Assembly: GCA_021740905.1 (NCBI GenBank)
Contig: JAIOYV010000025.1
Coordinates: 1-64,000 of the forward strand
Direction: 5' to 3'
Length of the DNA: 64,000 nucleotides
Origin: Bacteroidales bacterium
Lineage (GTDB): Bacteria > Bacteroidota > Bacteroidia > Bacteroidales > M50B96
The first letter of the stretch is position 1, and the number at the start of each line of letters is the position of its first letter. A program made the translations under genes and the position numbers. The notes beneath the pieces were generated by a model that searched no databases, had not been told where the DNA came from, and saw only the letters and a program-made list of their open reading frames with translations. Shown one piece after another: positions 8,367-18,300 of this stretch.

Positions 8367-9323
8367 CTATGTGCCGACCCGACTTTGATACAGCCTCCCC
8401 TGCCATGTATCCCGTTCTTCCAGCCTTCTTTCCAATTTGTTAAGGAAAACATCGTAGCGCAGCCCCCATTTTACAGGGGTGAGATTGACGGGTGGTGGGG
8501 CTTCCCCTGCAAATCGCTGAATTTGAATATCGGGTGAAAGCTTTTCGAGAAAGTCGATCATAATTTCAATATACTCATCAATCTGAAAAAAAGTAAACTG
8601 TGTAGGATCTGCCACATATTCCCTGGCCATTGTCGTCGCTTTTATCAACTGCAGTTGATGGAATTTCAGGCTATGCAATGGAAGTTTGGAAAGTATTCCA
8701 GCCTGGGCAATAATCTCTTCACGGCTTTCGCCGGGCATTCCGATAATCATGTGGGCACCTGTTTTTATGCCTCTCCCAGCAGTTTCAATTATAGCCTTTT
8801 TCGAGTCATCAAAACTATGTCCCCGGTTTATTCTGATGAGGGTTTTTTCGTAGCAGGATTCAATGCCATATTCTACACTCAGGTAAATTTCTTTTGATAG
8901 GTGTTGGAAATAATCGAGGAGAGCATCATTCACACAATCGGGGCGGGTGCCTACCACGATGCCAATAATTTCAGGGTGGTTGATGGCTTGCTCATAAATG
9001 GCTTTCAGGTCTTCGATGGGGGCGTAAGTATTGGAGTAAGCCTGAAAGTAAGCCAGGTATTGATAGCTTCGGCGATAGCGGATTCTATGAAACTCGATAC
9101 CCTCGTCCAATTGTTGCCTGATACTTTTTGATGGAAGGCAATAGGAGGGGTTGAATGCCTGGTTATTGCAAAAAGTACATCCGCCTTTGCCTTTCGATCC
9201 GTCGCGGTTGGGGCAGGTAAATCCTGCATCGAGGCTCAATTTCTGAACCCGCCCTCCGAACTCCTCCTTTAAATGATGGGAGTAAGTATTGAATCGGCGT
9301 GTATGTTTCCAGGGGTATTTCAT
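8367..9323 (-). CDS. TIGR01212-type radical SAM protein (YhcC-like)
   Basis: 318 residues. The radical SAM cluster cysteines are C37, C49 and C52 in TCPNRDGSKGKGGCTFC, the signature of the YhcC/TIGR01212 family rather than the usual CxxxCxxC. Other family-like stretches are SVEYGIESCYEKTL, GIKTGAHMIIGMPGESREEI and SLKFHQLQLIKATTMA. The family binds a [4Fe-4S] cluster and S-adenosylmethionine in the cytoplasm; its substrate is not settled to my knowledge. Length is normal. It reads alone, and a TACTTTTG box on the minus strand (9361-9368) lies upstream. Confident of the family, not of the reaction. Confidence 0.87.
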   Translation of the reverse strand: MKYPWKHTRRFNTYSHHLKEEFGGRVQKLSLDAGFTCPNRDGSKGKGGCTFCNNQAFNPSYCLPSKSIRQQLDEGIEFHRIRYRRSYQYLAYFQAYSNTYAPIEDLKAIYEQAINHPEIIGIVVGTRPDCVNDALLDYFQHLSKEIYLSVEYGIESCYEKTLIRINRGHSFDDSKKAIIETAGRGIKTGAHMIIGMPGESREEIIAQAGILSKLPLHSLKFHQLQLIKATTMAREYVADPTQFTFFQIDEYIEIMIDFLEKLSPDIQIQRFAGEAPPPVNLTPVKWGLRYDVFLNKLERRLEERDTWQGRLYQSRVGT

Positions 9324-9360
9324 TTTGCAAGTATATCATTTTTGACTTTTAATTGGTGAG

Positions 9361-9368
9361 CAAAAGTA
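9361..9368 (-). promoter_or_regulatory. -7 box upstream of radical SAM gene
   Basis: CAAAAGTA (minus-strand TACTTTTG) about 38 bases before the start of the radical SAM gene. It fits TAnnTTTG; the -33 element is not clear. Confidence 0.4.
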
Positions 9369-9417
9369 CTTGAAAAAACAAGTTGCACTTTAGGGCTACT
9401 ATACCTATATTTGCCAT

Positions 9418-9768
9418 GTGAGTAAAAACCACACATACCGAACTATCATATTCTATAAGAATTATTTTAATGAGTTCTTTGAAAGGCAACAAGACAAAGT
9501 GAAGGATAAAATTGTCTGGACTCTTGAGTTGATTGAAGAACTTCCAAAAGTTCCTGTGACCTATCTAAAACACATTGAGGATACACAAGGACTATATGAG
9601 ATCAGGATCCAAATGGGCAAGGATATTTTTCGGATTTTCTGTTTTTTTGATAAAGGACGGTTGGTGGTCTTGGTGAATGGATATCAAAAGAAAAAGCAAA
9701 AGACATCAAAAAAAGAAATTGAAAGAGCACTTAAATTAAAGGGGGAATATGAAAATGAAAGAAAATAA
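9418..9768 (+). CDS. HigB/RelE-type toxin (Gp49-like)
   Basis: 116 residues with the Gp49/HigB layout: an N-terminal helix pair (FFERQQDKVKDKIVWTLELI), then LKHIEDTQGLYEIRIQMGKDIFRIFCFFD, then the typical tail VLVNGYQKKKQKTSKKEIERA. Members of this RelE-like fold cut mRNA at the ribosome. The start is GTG; the ATG two bases earlier reads straight into a stop. It overlaps the antitoxin gene by 20 bases, the toxin-first order usual for higBA. Confidence 0.85.
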   Translation: MSKNHTYRTIIFYKNYFNEFFERQQDKVKDKIVWTLELIEELPKVPVTYLKHIEDTQGLYEIRIQMGKDIFRIFCFFDKGRLVVLVNGYQKKKQKTSKKEIERALKLKGEYENERK

Positions 9769-10054
9769 CATAATGACACTTGAACAATTCAAAGACAAAC
9801 ACTATGGAAAGCCAGGCTCTGAAAAACGTGACCAACTTGAAGGGGGATATAAGAACTTCAAGGTCGGGGCTTTATTGCATGAAGCGAGACTTGAAAAAGG
9901 TATGACCCAGGAAGAACTTGCTTTTAAGGTAGGAACGACAAAATCGTATATTTCAAAAATTGAGAACAATATCAAAGAAGCACGACTTTCAACACTTCAA
10001 AAAATTGTTGAACTTGGATTGGGAGGGCAATTGGAGTTTTCAATTAAATTTTAG
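9749..10054 (+). CDS. HigA-like XRE-family antitoxin
   Basis: 101 residues with a Cro/C1 helix-turn-helix in the C-terminal half (GALLHEARLEKGMTQEELAF, then KSYISKIENN). The protein should neutralise the overlapping toxin and repress the shared promoter. Start choice: ATG 9749 follows a GGGGGAA ribosome-binding-like run inside the toxin gene; in-frame ATGs at 9755 and 9773 are alternatives. It converges with the methyltransferase gene, six bases separating the two stops. Confidence 0.85.
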   Translation: MKMKENNIMTLEQFKDKHYGKPGSEKRDQLEGGYKNFKVGALLHEARLEKGMTQEELAFKVGTTKSYISKIENNIKEARLSTLQKIVELGLGGQLEFSIKF

Positions 10055-10060
10055 ATAGTA

Positions 10061-10699
10061 TCATTCCTTCTTCCGTATCACATACATCCCATCCCTGATA
10101 GGAAGAATTACCTTTTCAACTCGCGTGTCGTTTTTTACCATCTCGTTGAATTCGAGAATGCCATGGGCAAAATGGTCATTATCCCGAAGATTGTCGTGCA
10201 CTACCTTGCCGTCCCAGAGAATATTATCGGCCAGGATAAACCCTCCGGGCTTTACTTTATCGAACACCAGTTGATAAAATTCGCAGTACTGTTTTTTGTT
10301 TGCATCGATGAAAACCAGGTCGAACTGCAAATCCAGTTTTGGGATTATTTCCAGGGCATCGCCTATTTGCAAAACAATTTTTTCCTTTTCTGAAGATAGA
10401 TCGAGGTAATGGCGGATGAAATCTTCCAGCTCATCGTTTATTTCGATGGTGTATAGTTTACCTTTTGGCTGAAGCCCTTTTGCAAGGCAGATTGCAGAAT
10501 ATCCCGTGAATGTTCCTATTTCAAGGATGTTTTTGGGCCGGATCATTTTACTCACCATTTCCAGGATCCTACCCTGCCAGTGCCCCGACACCTGTCGTCC
10601 ATGGAAGATTTTTACCTGTGTGTCGCGTGAAAGCCGGGCAAGCAGTTCGTCTTCGATATCGATATGCGATAAGATATATTCCTCTAATCTATCCTCCAT
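10061..10699 (-). CDS. class I SAM-dependent O-methyltransferase
   Basis: 212 residues, the size and motif pattern of the O-methyltransferase family 3 (catechol/caffeoyl-CoA OMT-like). The SAM-binding motif I is ILEIGTFTGYSAICLAKGL, followed by acidic LYTIEINDE. Motif LVFIDANKKQYCEFY and GGFILADNILWDGKV carry metal and substrate residues of the family. A soluble enzyme; the substrate cannot be told. Its start overlaps the end of the M16 protease gene by 11 bases, so the two are probably co-transcribed. Confidence 0.87.
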   Translation of the reverse strand: MEDRLEEYILSHIDIEDELLARLSRDTQVKIFHGRQVSGHWQGRILEMVSKMIRPKNILEIGTFTGYSAICLAKGLQPKGKLYTIEINDELEDFIRHYLDLSSEKEKIVLQIGDALEIIPKLDLQFDLVFIDANKKQYCEFYQLVFDKVKPGGFILADNILWDGKVVHDNLRDNDHFAHGILEFNEMVKNDTRVEKVILPIRDGMYVIRKKE

Positions 10700-11924
10700 T
10701 CTTCGACAGATAAACTAAGGTTGATAGTTGGTTCAGGTCGAGTATTTCGTTGGCCATGTCCCTGAGTTCCTCAGCAGTGACCGCCTCAATTTTTTGGTTT
10801 ATTTCTTCCAGGGTATCGCAACGTTCGAACACGAGGTAGCTTTTGGCCAGTGCCATCATCAGGCTAACAAGGTTTTCGTTGCCAATTGCAAGTTGTCCGA
10901 CCAGTTGCTTTTTGGCCTTCGACAATTGTAGCGTGCCCAGTTTGTTTTCCTGGAGCAAACGGATTTCCCGTTTCACGATGGAAAGGCTTTTTTCGAGAAA
11001 TTGTTGGTCGGTGCCAAAGTAAATCTGCAATGTACCCGTGTCGGAATAGGGCGTAAAATGCGATTCCACGTTATAGGCATATCCGTACTTTTCGCGCAAG
11101 CTAAGGTTAAGGCGGCTATTCATGCCAGGGCCGGCCAGGATATTATTCAACAAAAATAAACCCACGCGCCGGTCATCCTGGATGCTGTAGGCCACATTGC
11201 CCATGATGCAGTGCGCCTGGTGAGTCTCCATCTTCTCTCTTTTGTTACCCGGTGCATAATTCTGAAAGGGGACCCTTCGTGAACGGTTCAGATGTGGTGC
11301 AGCCTGGCTGAAATACTTTTCGAAATAATACACCAGCTTGCTAAATTCGATTTTCCCCACAGAGCAAACCATTATCTCATCGGTAAAATAGGCCCGCTGG
11401 ATAAATTCCTGTACCATTGTTTTGTCGAATGATTTGAGATGCTCGGGCGTACCCAGAATATTCGACCCCAGTCGGTGTCCATCGAAAATCAGTGCCTCGA
11501 AATCGTCAAAAATCAATTCAGAAGGATTGTCCTTGTACGAATTTATTTCATCCATGATAACTTCTTTCTCCCTTTGAAGTTCTTTTTCGGGAAAAGTGGA
11601 GTTGAAGATAATATCGCTAAAAAGCTCCAGGCTGCGGTCGTAATATTCCTTCATAAATGAGGCATAGATGCAGGTTTCTTCTTTCGATGTATAGGCATTC
11701 ATGTCGCCACCCACATCTTCCATGCGACTAAGTATATGATAGGCTTTCCGCTTCCGGGTGCCTTTAAAAATGATGTGCTCGATAAAATGCGCCATGCCCT
11801 GTTCGTGCTCTTCCTCGTCGCGCGACCCGGTGTGGATCATCACCCCGGCATGGGCAACGGGCGAATCTGCGTGTTTGTGCAACAAGCGGATGCCATTATT
11901 CAGTGTATGTATCTGATATTCCAT
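10689..11924 (-). CDS. M16-family zinc peptidase (processing-peptidase-like)
   Basis: 411 residues. The inverted zinc motif HxxEH is HFIEH (H46, E49, H50), and the distal Glu is in EKEVIMDEINSYKD (about E126). The C-terminal half contains GPGMNSRLNLSLREKYGYAYNVES, the usual substrate-cradle region of single-domain M16B peptidases related to mitochondrial processing peptidase. No signal peptide. It is the first gene of a two-gene unit with the methyltransferase. A TACTTTTG box (11941-11948, minus strand) lies 17 bases before the start. Confidence 0.9.
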   Translation of the reverse strand: MEYQIHTLNNGIRLLHKHADSPVAHAGVMIHTGSRDEEEHEQGMAHFIEHIIFKGTRKRKAYHILSRMEDVGGDMNAYTSKEETCIYASFMKEYYDRSLELFSDIIFNSTFPEKELQREKEVIMDEINSYKDNPSELIFDDFEALIFDGHRLGSNILGTPEHLKSFDKTMVQEFIQRAYFTDEIMVCSVGKIEFSKLVYYFEKYFSQAAPHLNRSRRVPFQNYAPGNKREKMETHQAHCIMGNVAYSIQDDRRVGLFLLNNILAGPGMNSRLNLSLREKYGYAYNVESHFTPYSDTGTLQIYFGTDQQFLEKSLSIVKREIRLLQENKLGTLQLSKAKKQLVGQLAIGNENLVSLMMALAKSYLVFERCDTLEEINQKIEAVTAEELRDMANEILDLNQLSTLVYLSKNGG

Positions 11925-11940
11925 TGTAAAAATTAGCCTG

Positions 11941-11948
11941 CAAAAGTA
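11941..11948 (-). promoter_or_regulatory. -7 box upstream of M16 peptidase gene
   Basis: CAAAAGTA on the plus strand reads TACTTTTG on the coding strand, 17 bases before the start codon. Matches TAnnTTTG; no clear -33 element. Confidence 0.4.
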
Positions 11949-12208
11949 GAAAAGATTTGGTATAGAGTTTTATAGTTCGGAGTTATTTAGTTCGGAGTTG
12001 CTGGTTGCCCGGTGCTGGTCGCTGGTTGCTGGTTGCTGGGGTGACGATGCCCTGTATTTAAATATTCATAAAGAATCATTTATACTAATTATGAGATAAT
12101 CCATATTCATTTTTTTGAGAATGAAAATCTTAAATTAGTGGCATTAGGGCTTGTGGCTTGGTTGATAGCTTGACAGGTACGGGCATCTCGTTTTGGCTGC
12201 ATGGGATA

Positions 12209-12235
12209 GTAGAGACGCGATTAATCGCGTCTTAC
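12209..12235. repeat. GAGACG palindrome, family B copy 2
   Basis: Arms GTAGAGACGCGATT and AATCGCGTCTTAC, nearly the same sequence as the copy at 6339-6366, with one base deleted in the right arm. Confidence 0.75.
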
Positions 12236-12365
12236 TAATTGTCTGATGTGGTTATGTTGAGGACATAGACGCACCTCCGTACCTCTCTACTTCCGTGGGA
12301 TATAGCCTGTTTGCAAGTTTTAGAAGAACACCAGTTGGGCAGGTTGAAAAATTTATTTTTTTTTC

Positions 12366-12396
12366 TTTGCTGAAATCGAAAAATCCTCTACATTTG
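12366..12396 (+). promoter_or_regulatory. promoter of tRNA-Phe
   Basis: TTTG (12366-12369), 19-base spacer, TACATTTG (12389-12396). This is an exact match to the Bacteroidota TTTG-N19-TAnnTTTG pattern, 18 bases before the mature tRNA. Confidence 0.75.
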
Positions 12397-12413
12397 CAGC
12401 CGCTAAGTCAAAA

Positions 12414-12486
<73 letters not shown>

Positions 12487-12494
12487 CAGGCATA

Positions 12495-12527
12495 AAATCC
12501 GCTTCTGAAAAGAGGCGGATTTTTTTG
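12495..12527 (+). terminator. intrinsic terminator after tRNA-Phe
   Basis: Hairpin with arms AAATCCGC...TCT and AGA..GCGGATTT followed by a run of T, nine bases after the tRNA. Confidence 0.8.
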
Positions 12528-12613
12528 TTTCTTTATTTTCATTATTCATCCAGTAATGTGTGCTTATTTCCCAAAAAATTACAACTTTGTAACCTGATTG
12601 AAAAAATGATTTT

Positions 12614-13999
12614 ATGAAAATTTGTAGCATCCACATTAAAGGCTTCCAGCAGTTCAACGATACTTTTCTTGATTTCACCAATCCCGAAACAGGAGAACCA
12701 GCCGAGAAGATTTGTTTTATTGGGAAAAATGGAACAGGGAAATCAACCCTTCTCAATTTAATAAATGAATGTTTGCCAAACATTGTAAACTATTCAGTAA
12801 GCAAAATCCCATTTTTACTGATCAAGCTGAAAACCCCCGTTGGCCTGATCAATCTGCTTTATACACAAGTAAAAGGACAGGTCCTCGTTTTTACAGGCGA
12901 CATAGATTCAAATAGTGTATGGCAGGATATGCTGAAGGCGCCTTACGACAAGCGGACAATAGAATATAGTCTTAGTATTTTAGAGAAACATAAGGTATCA
13001 ATACTCGAAAATAGTGAATTGCTGAAGGACATTGTTTTTTATAGTGATTCTGTCGATCAGTTTATTTATTCCCCAGCCGAGAGTCAAAATAATAATTACT
13101 ATAATGTTAAGGATGTGCCAGATACATCTCTCGACAATGCCCTGGGCCTTTCTAAAGAATTCCCCTATCATCATATTGTATCCGATGAAAAAGTCCATGA
13201 ATTTTGGAGAACCCTCATTTACCATATCAAGAAACGGGAAAATGAAAGGGAAGAATTTGAAAACCTTCCTGAAAACATCAATAAAACAAAAAGGCTATTG
13301 ATTGAAGAATTCAACGACCGTAGCCCTAAAATATTAGATTGTATCGCTCAATTGTGGAATAAAATTCTCGACAAGGCTGGCTTGGAATTCGATATTGAAA
13401 ATGCCAGGAACCCTATTCAGCTCACCGATAACCTGAAAGTCTACATTCGCTTAAAAGAAAGCAAAGAAACAATACCCTATAACCAGCTTAGTAAAGGAAT
13501 CCGAAACTTTATTTTCCGTATGGGGCATATCTATTCCCTATATTTCAACAGGGAAATAAATAAAGGATTTTTGTTGATTGATGAACCTGAAAACAGTTTG
13601 TTCCCCGATTTTCTTTACGATTTGGTGGAAACTTACCAGGAATTGGTAATAGATAGGAATGACGAAAACAACACCCAGATATTCATGGCCACCCACAACC
13701 CGATTATTGCTGCCCAATTCGAACCTTACGAACGGATAGTGTTGGAATGGAACGAGCAGGGTTATGTAGATGCTGTTAAAGGTACTGCCCCCGCAGGCGA
13801 CGACCCTAACGATTTATTAATAAAGGATTTCAAATTAAAAAACGTAATAGGGAAAAAAGGGCAGGAGATGTGGGAGGAATACCTTTTTTTAAGGAAAACC
13901 CTCAGGCGGACCAACAAACCTCATGAAAAAGAAAAACTTATCAGTATTATTAACAAAATAGGTTTGGATTACAATTTCGAGGATCATGAAGATTCTTAG
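12614..13999 (+). CDS. AAA family ATPase, RecF/ABC-like
   Basis: 461 residues. Walker A GKNGTGKST (residues 37-45) is near the N-terminus, an ABC-type signature LSKGIRN is in the second half, then Walker B FLLIDEPENSL and a switch region MATHNPIIAAQF. This order fits the AAA_21/RecF-like ATPases. No TOPRIM or nuclease domain follows; the C-terminal 90 residues are helical and basic. It is probably a cytoplasmic DNA- or RNA-linked ATPase. Many such lone ATPases belong to phage-defence or anti-plasmid systems, but no partner gene is present here. It sits 128 bases after tRNA-Phe, a common insertion site, though I could not find a duplicated tRNA end. Confidence 0.75.
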   Translation: MKICSIHIKGFQQFNDTFLDFTNPETGEPAEKICFIGKNGTGKSTLLNLINECLPNIVNYSVSKIPFLLIKLKTPVGLINLLYTQVKGQVLVFTGDIDSNSVWQDMLKAPYDKRTIEYSLSILEKHKVSILENSELLKDIVFYSDSVDQFIYSPAESQNNNYYNVKDVPDTSLDNALGLSKEFPYHHIVSDEKVHEFWRTLIYHIKKRENEREEFENLPENINKTKRLLIEEFNDRSPKILDCIAQLWNKILDKAGLEFDIENARNPIQLTDNLKVYIRLKESKETIPYNQLSKGIRNFIFRMGHIYSLYFNREINKGFLLIDEPENSLFPDFLYDLVETYQELVIDRNDENNTQIFMATHNPIIAAQFEPYERIVLEWNEQGYVDAVKGTAPAGDDPNDLLIKDFKLKNVIGKKGQEMWEEYLFLRKTLRRTNKPHEKEKLISIINKIGLDYNFEDHEDS

Positions 14000-14096
14000 T
14001 AAGGCAGTCGAATTAACTTCCTCAAATCAGCAATTTCTCAGAAATCAATCTATTGATTGATTAATCTGCGTGAATTGCAGGTTCAGTACTTAATCA

Positions 14097-14114
14097 GTGA
14101 ATCTGTGGCTAAAA
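14097..14114. repeat. GTGAATCTGTGGCTAAAA repeat, copy 1
   Basis: These 18 bases recur exactly at 61177-61194. Both are intergenic and in AT-rich surroundings, so this is a dispersed intergenic element rather than part of a gene. Confidence 0.6.
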
Positions 14115-14185
14115 TCAATAAAATGGAGGAACTAATTTCACCCGCACTTCTTCAATATTTATCCACAGCTTCGATTGAATCTACG

Positions 14186-14220
14186 TAGCGTCGGTGTCGC
14201 TCAAAGCGACACCGACGCTA
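14186..14220. repeat. dispersed hairpin, family A copy 2
   Basis: Perfect inverted repeat with 16-base arms TAGCGTCGGTGTCGCT and a CAA loop, between the AAA ATPase gene and fmt. Relative to copies at 163 and 56115 the arm bases change in pairs, keeping the stem. Confidence 0.8.
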
Positions 14221-14234
14221 AACCTTTACTGTGG

Positions 14235-14263
14235 TTTGGCAAGCCCCTTTTTCCCTACCTTTG
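14235..14263 (+). promoter_or_regulatory. promoter of fmt
   Basis: TTTG (14235-14238) and TACCTTTG (14256-14263) with a 17-base spacer, 18 bases before the fmt ATG. It also argues against the longer upstream start at 14231, which would lie inside the promoter. Confidence 0.6.
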
Positions 14264-14281
14264 CAATTCAAATTTTTGCTG

Positions 14282-15253
14282 ATGAAAAAAGAAGAGTTTC
14301 GGATTGTTTTTATGGGTACACCCGACTTTGCGGTTGAGTCGTTAAGGGTGCTTGTGGAAAATGGTTACAATGTGGTGGGAGTGATCACCAATGTGGACAA
14401 ACCTGCGGGGCGAGGGCGAAAGGTAAGTTTTTCGGCCGTGAAAGAATATGCCCTCGAAAAGGATTTGACCCTCCTGCAGCCCCCCAATTTAAAAGCCCCT
14501 GAGTTTGTTGAGGAATTGCGCAATTTGAAACCCGACCTTGGGATTATTGTGGCTTTTCGCATGTTGCCCGAAGTCGTTTGGGGCCTTCCCCGCTTTGGAA
14601 CTGTTAACCTGCACGCATCGCTGTTGCCGCAATACAGGGGGGCGGCACCCATCAACTGGGCTATTATAAACGGTGAAATGGAAACCGGCCTTACCACATT
14701 TTTTCTTCAACATGAAATTGATACCGGTAAAATTATTTTTCAGGAGAAGCTTCCTATAGCCCCGGATGAAAATGCCGGACAATTGCACGACAGATTAATG
14801 AAAGTAGGAGGGGAGCTGATAAAGAAAACGGTGGATGCAATCGTGAAAGGGGATTATCCCCAAATGGATCAGTCAGGCTATTTGAAAGAAGGCGGAGCCC
14901 TAAAAACAGCGCCTAAAATTTTCAAAGATGATTGCCGGATAGATTGGCCGGCTGACCTTTCGACTATTTATAACCACATTCGTGGGCTTAGCCCTTATCC
15001 GGCAGCATGGACCGAACTAAAAGGCCCGGATGGGGATACTATTCAGCTTAAGATTTATTCAGCAGAACAAGAAATAGAGGAGCATAAACTCATACCTGTC
15101 AGCTTGCTAACAGATTCCAAAACCTTACTGAAAGTGGCTGTTCAGGATGGTTTTATTTCTATTACAGAACTTCAACAGGCAGGAAAGAAAAGAATGTTGG
15201 TGGGCGATTTTTTACGGGGTTTTTCGGGGATTGAGAATTATCGGTTTGAGTAA
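14282..15253 (+). CDS. fmt: methionyl-tRNA formyltransferase
   Basis: Transfers a formyl group from 10-formyltetrahydrofolate to initiator Met-tRNA. 323 residues from the ATG at 14282 (MKKEEFRIVFMGTPDFAVES), preferred over an in-frame start at 14231 that overlaps the promoter. The folate-binding signature HASLLPQYRGAAPINWA is intact, with the catalytic Asn/His/Asp set expected around it, and ETGLTTFFLQHEIDTGKI follows. The C-terminal OB-like domain begins near residue 205. It appears monocistronic, closed by the terminator at 15274-15312. Confidence 0.96.
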   Translation: MKKEEFRIVFMGTPDFAVESLRVLVENGYNVVGVITNVDKPAGRGRKVSFSAVKEYALEKDLTLLQPPNLKAPEFVEELRNLKPDLGIIVAFRMLPEVVWGLPRFGTVNLHASLLPQYRGAAPINWAIINGEMETGLTTFFLQHEIDTGKIIFQEKLPIAPDENAGQLHDRLMKVGGELIKKTVDAIVKGDYPQMDQSGYLKEGGALKTAPKIFKDDCRIDWPADLSTIYNHIRGLSPYPAAWTELKGPDGDTIQLKIYSAEQEIEEHKLIPVSLLTDSKTLLKVAVQDGFISITELQQAGKKRMLVGDFLRGFSGIENYRFE

Positions 15254-15273
15254 TGGTTGATTTATTGTCAAAC

Positions 15274-15312
15274 AAAAAGTGGGTGTCTCTTGACCAGAAA
15301 CACCCACTTTTT
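15274..15312. terminator. bidirectional terminator between fmt and T9SS gene
   Basis: Arms AAAAAGTGGGTGT and ACACCCACTTTTT are flanked by A-rich and T-rich tracts, so the hairpin can end both convergent transcripts. Confidence 0.85.
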
Positions 15313-15332
15313 ATTTTTATATAGGTTGAAGC

Positions 15333-18300
15333 CTAATCGGTCACTATCAGTTTCCTGATTACAGTTTCTCCATTATCCATTTTTATCCGCAGAAGATTTA
15401 TTCCCAAGGGGATATCCTTTACCTGAATGTCTTTTAGGACAACTCTGTCGAGATTATCTTCAAAGATCAACTTACCGGTTGCATTGAAAATTTCAACACT
15501 CTTCACCCTTGGCATGATCGACTCAAAGCTAATGGTAAAGTTCCCATCCTGGTTTGGGTTGGGGAATACTTGTAAGAAGGCATCGTACGAAAATTCCTCG
15601 ATCGAAAAAAGATTCATGACTTCAACGGTATCGACCGAGAAACAGCTTTTCGAGTCGGTCACTGTTACGGTGTAAATGCCCGGGCACAGGTTGCTCACAT
15701 TGTACGTGGTGGCACTTGTCGGATTGCTCCACAAATAGGTATAGGGCGAAGTTCCCCCAGCAACCTGTGTAACTGTTGCGTACCCATCGCAATTGCTTCC
15801 TTGCGAACCCTGATGGTTAAACGCGAAAGTGATGGAATCGGGTTGGCTAACACTGAAGGTTTTTACTACGAGGCATTGCGCCTGGTCGTATATGCTAACC
15901 GAATACGTTCCTGCACAAATCCCACTCAAGGCATTTGTAGTTGTTGTGCCTACGCCTGGAATCGACCATTGGAATGAATAGGGTGTTAGCCCATTGATAG
16001 GGGTGGCATTAACCTGTCCATTGCATGAACCATAGCATAAGGTAGGACTTCCAATGACCAAAGCACCTGCCAGGTTCGACACTGATATAACAATCGAATC
16101 GCGGTGCACATTATTGCAAACATCGGTAAAATCGACCCAATAAATATTCGCTCCGGTTATAGGGGCAAATGTAAGTGTGCTGGTCGTTTCGCCTGTGCTC
16201 CAGTAATAATCGATCCCGGTGTTTACATAAGTTTCGAGCGTGATTGATGGTGGGGGGGCAACACCACAATACGAGGTATTGGTGTTGGTGATTTTGCAGT
16301 CGCTTAAAGGGTCGGGGCTGGTTATATCGAAAGAGGATATAAATTCACAACCCCCATTGTCGATCACGGTGACGGAGTATGCGCCAGCACATAAGTTGTT
16401 TATCAATCCCGAAGTAGTTGTTCCGCCTGCATTGGCCGACCAGTTATAGACAAAAGGTGAAATTCCGCCCTGTGGGATTATCTCAATGGAGCCATCGCAG
16501 CTATTGAAACAGTTTGTCGAATCGGCAGTTACGTCAATGCCCACCATGTTCGAGACAATAATATGTACCTGGTCGGTTTTGGAATGGCCGCAATTATCGG
16601 ATACCTGAACGCTGTAAATGGTGGTTCCCTGTTGAGGCGAAATGAAAATCCCTTCTGTGGTTTCGCCTGTCGACCAGAGATAATTTACATCCTGCAGGTT
16701 GGAAAATCCTTCGAGCGAAATAAGAGAAGGGGGAGTAACACCACACCACATGGTGTCGTTCACGGAGATTCCGGAAAGAGCCGGATCAAATAATTCGGGC
16801 TGGGTTATTTCAAAATCTTCTTCAAAAGTACATCCAATGGCATCCACAATGTTTAGGTTGAATGTGTCGGCGCAAAGCGAATCGACCGAGTTGACGTAGG
16901 TGACAAAGGTCCCGGAATTGTTCGCAGTCCACTGATACGTATAAGGCGGGATACCTGATGCCAGCACTGTTACCGAGCCATCACATTCGCCAAAACAGTT
17001 TACATTGTCGTAACTTAAATTTGAATTTTGGACATTCGAGACATTTATTGTCACCGTATCGTAAACAGCAAAACCACAATAATCCTGGATTTTGACCCAA
17101 TATACATTTACCCCAATCGCCGGGCTTACGGCAAGTAAGCTTGAGCTTGTTCCAGCTCCATTCCAGGAGTAAGTTACATCGGGAATATTGGCAAAGGCAT
17201 TTAACGAAAGCTGACCCGGGTCGCTGCAATAGTCTGTATTGATGGGCAGGATGCCCGATGAGGGGTCTAAAGCTGCATTGGGCTGGGTGATGGTAAAGTT
17301 TTGGTGAAACTCGCAATAGCTGTCATCGGTTACTGTTACCGAATAGTTGCCTGCACAAAAGGTGTTCACAATGCCATACGAAGTAGTCCCGACATTTGGA
17401 TCGGACCAGACATAATCTATGCCGCTGGCCGAACCAAGAGGTGTGACAGTGGCCATCCCATTACAAACCCCATAACATAATGCATTGCTAGTGGCAAGCG
17501 AAAGCCCTGATAAATTGGAAACACCAACAATAATACTGTCAATAAGGGTATTGCCACATAAATCGGTCACAGCAACCCAATACAGGTCGCTATTGCCTGG
17601 TGTGGGGGGGATAATGGTAATGGTTTCTGTAGTTTCGCCAGTGTTCCAAAGAAAATCGATAAACCAGGATGGATGACTGATGCACACTGCCACTAAATCT
17701 AAGGTAGCCGGTGCAGCAGTACCACAAAACATAGAGTCGGTGTTGGTTATCGAGGCCTTAAATTCAACATAATCGTAAATGGTAATGGTATCGCTGGCAG
17801 GTTCGGGGTTACAAGGACAACCGGCAAGGATTTCGATAATGAATGTTTCTGTTGATTCTTGTAGGCCATCCATAATAGCGGTATAGAAAATAGTGTCTGA
17901 TATCTGCCCAATAGGGATAGTAATCGTGGTCGGGAAGGAGGTTATGTCGCTGCCGACTGTAGCTGTGCCACTAAAGGCCAATTGAATATCTACGGGGAAA
18001 GAAAGATCGGTGGTGTCGGTGCGGCTGAAAATATAAAAACTTTCGCACCCTTCGTACAGGTCGTTCATGGTGCCGGCCGGGTTTACATTGTTGATGACTA
18101 CTGAAGTTCCATCGGTAAACGAACCGGTTTCGATAAATACGCCTGAATCGAAAACTGAATCGCCACCATCGGCAATCTTTAGTTTGATATGATAGGTTTC
18201 GCATGGGACTACTACCACAGTAGCTGTCATTGGAACGGTCAGCCCATCGTACTGAAGCGATAAACCTCCCGTATTGTCCACATAGTAGGCTGAATTACCC

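Larger units (their letters stand above)
11925..12365. other. intergenic repeats upstream of tRNA-Phe
   Basis: No gene. It contains GTTGCTGG-type degenerate repeats (about 11997-12040, reverse complement of the run near 6422), AGTTCGGAGTT repeats (about 11973-11999), and the family B palindrome at 12209-12235. The minus-strand box for the M16 gene is at the left end. Confidence 0.6.

Noticed and set aside
8154-8537. 127-codon plus-strand frame at the end of the radical SAM gene
   Set aside because: It overlaps the strongly supported minus-strand gene and its translation shows no domain.
12614-14230. Tail of an integrated element at tRNA-Phe
   Set aside because: I looked for a copy of the tRNA 3' end downstream of the ATPase gene and found none, and there is no integrase.
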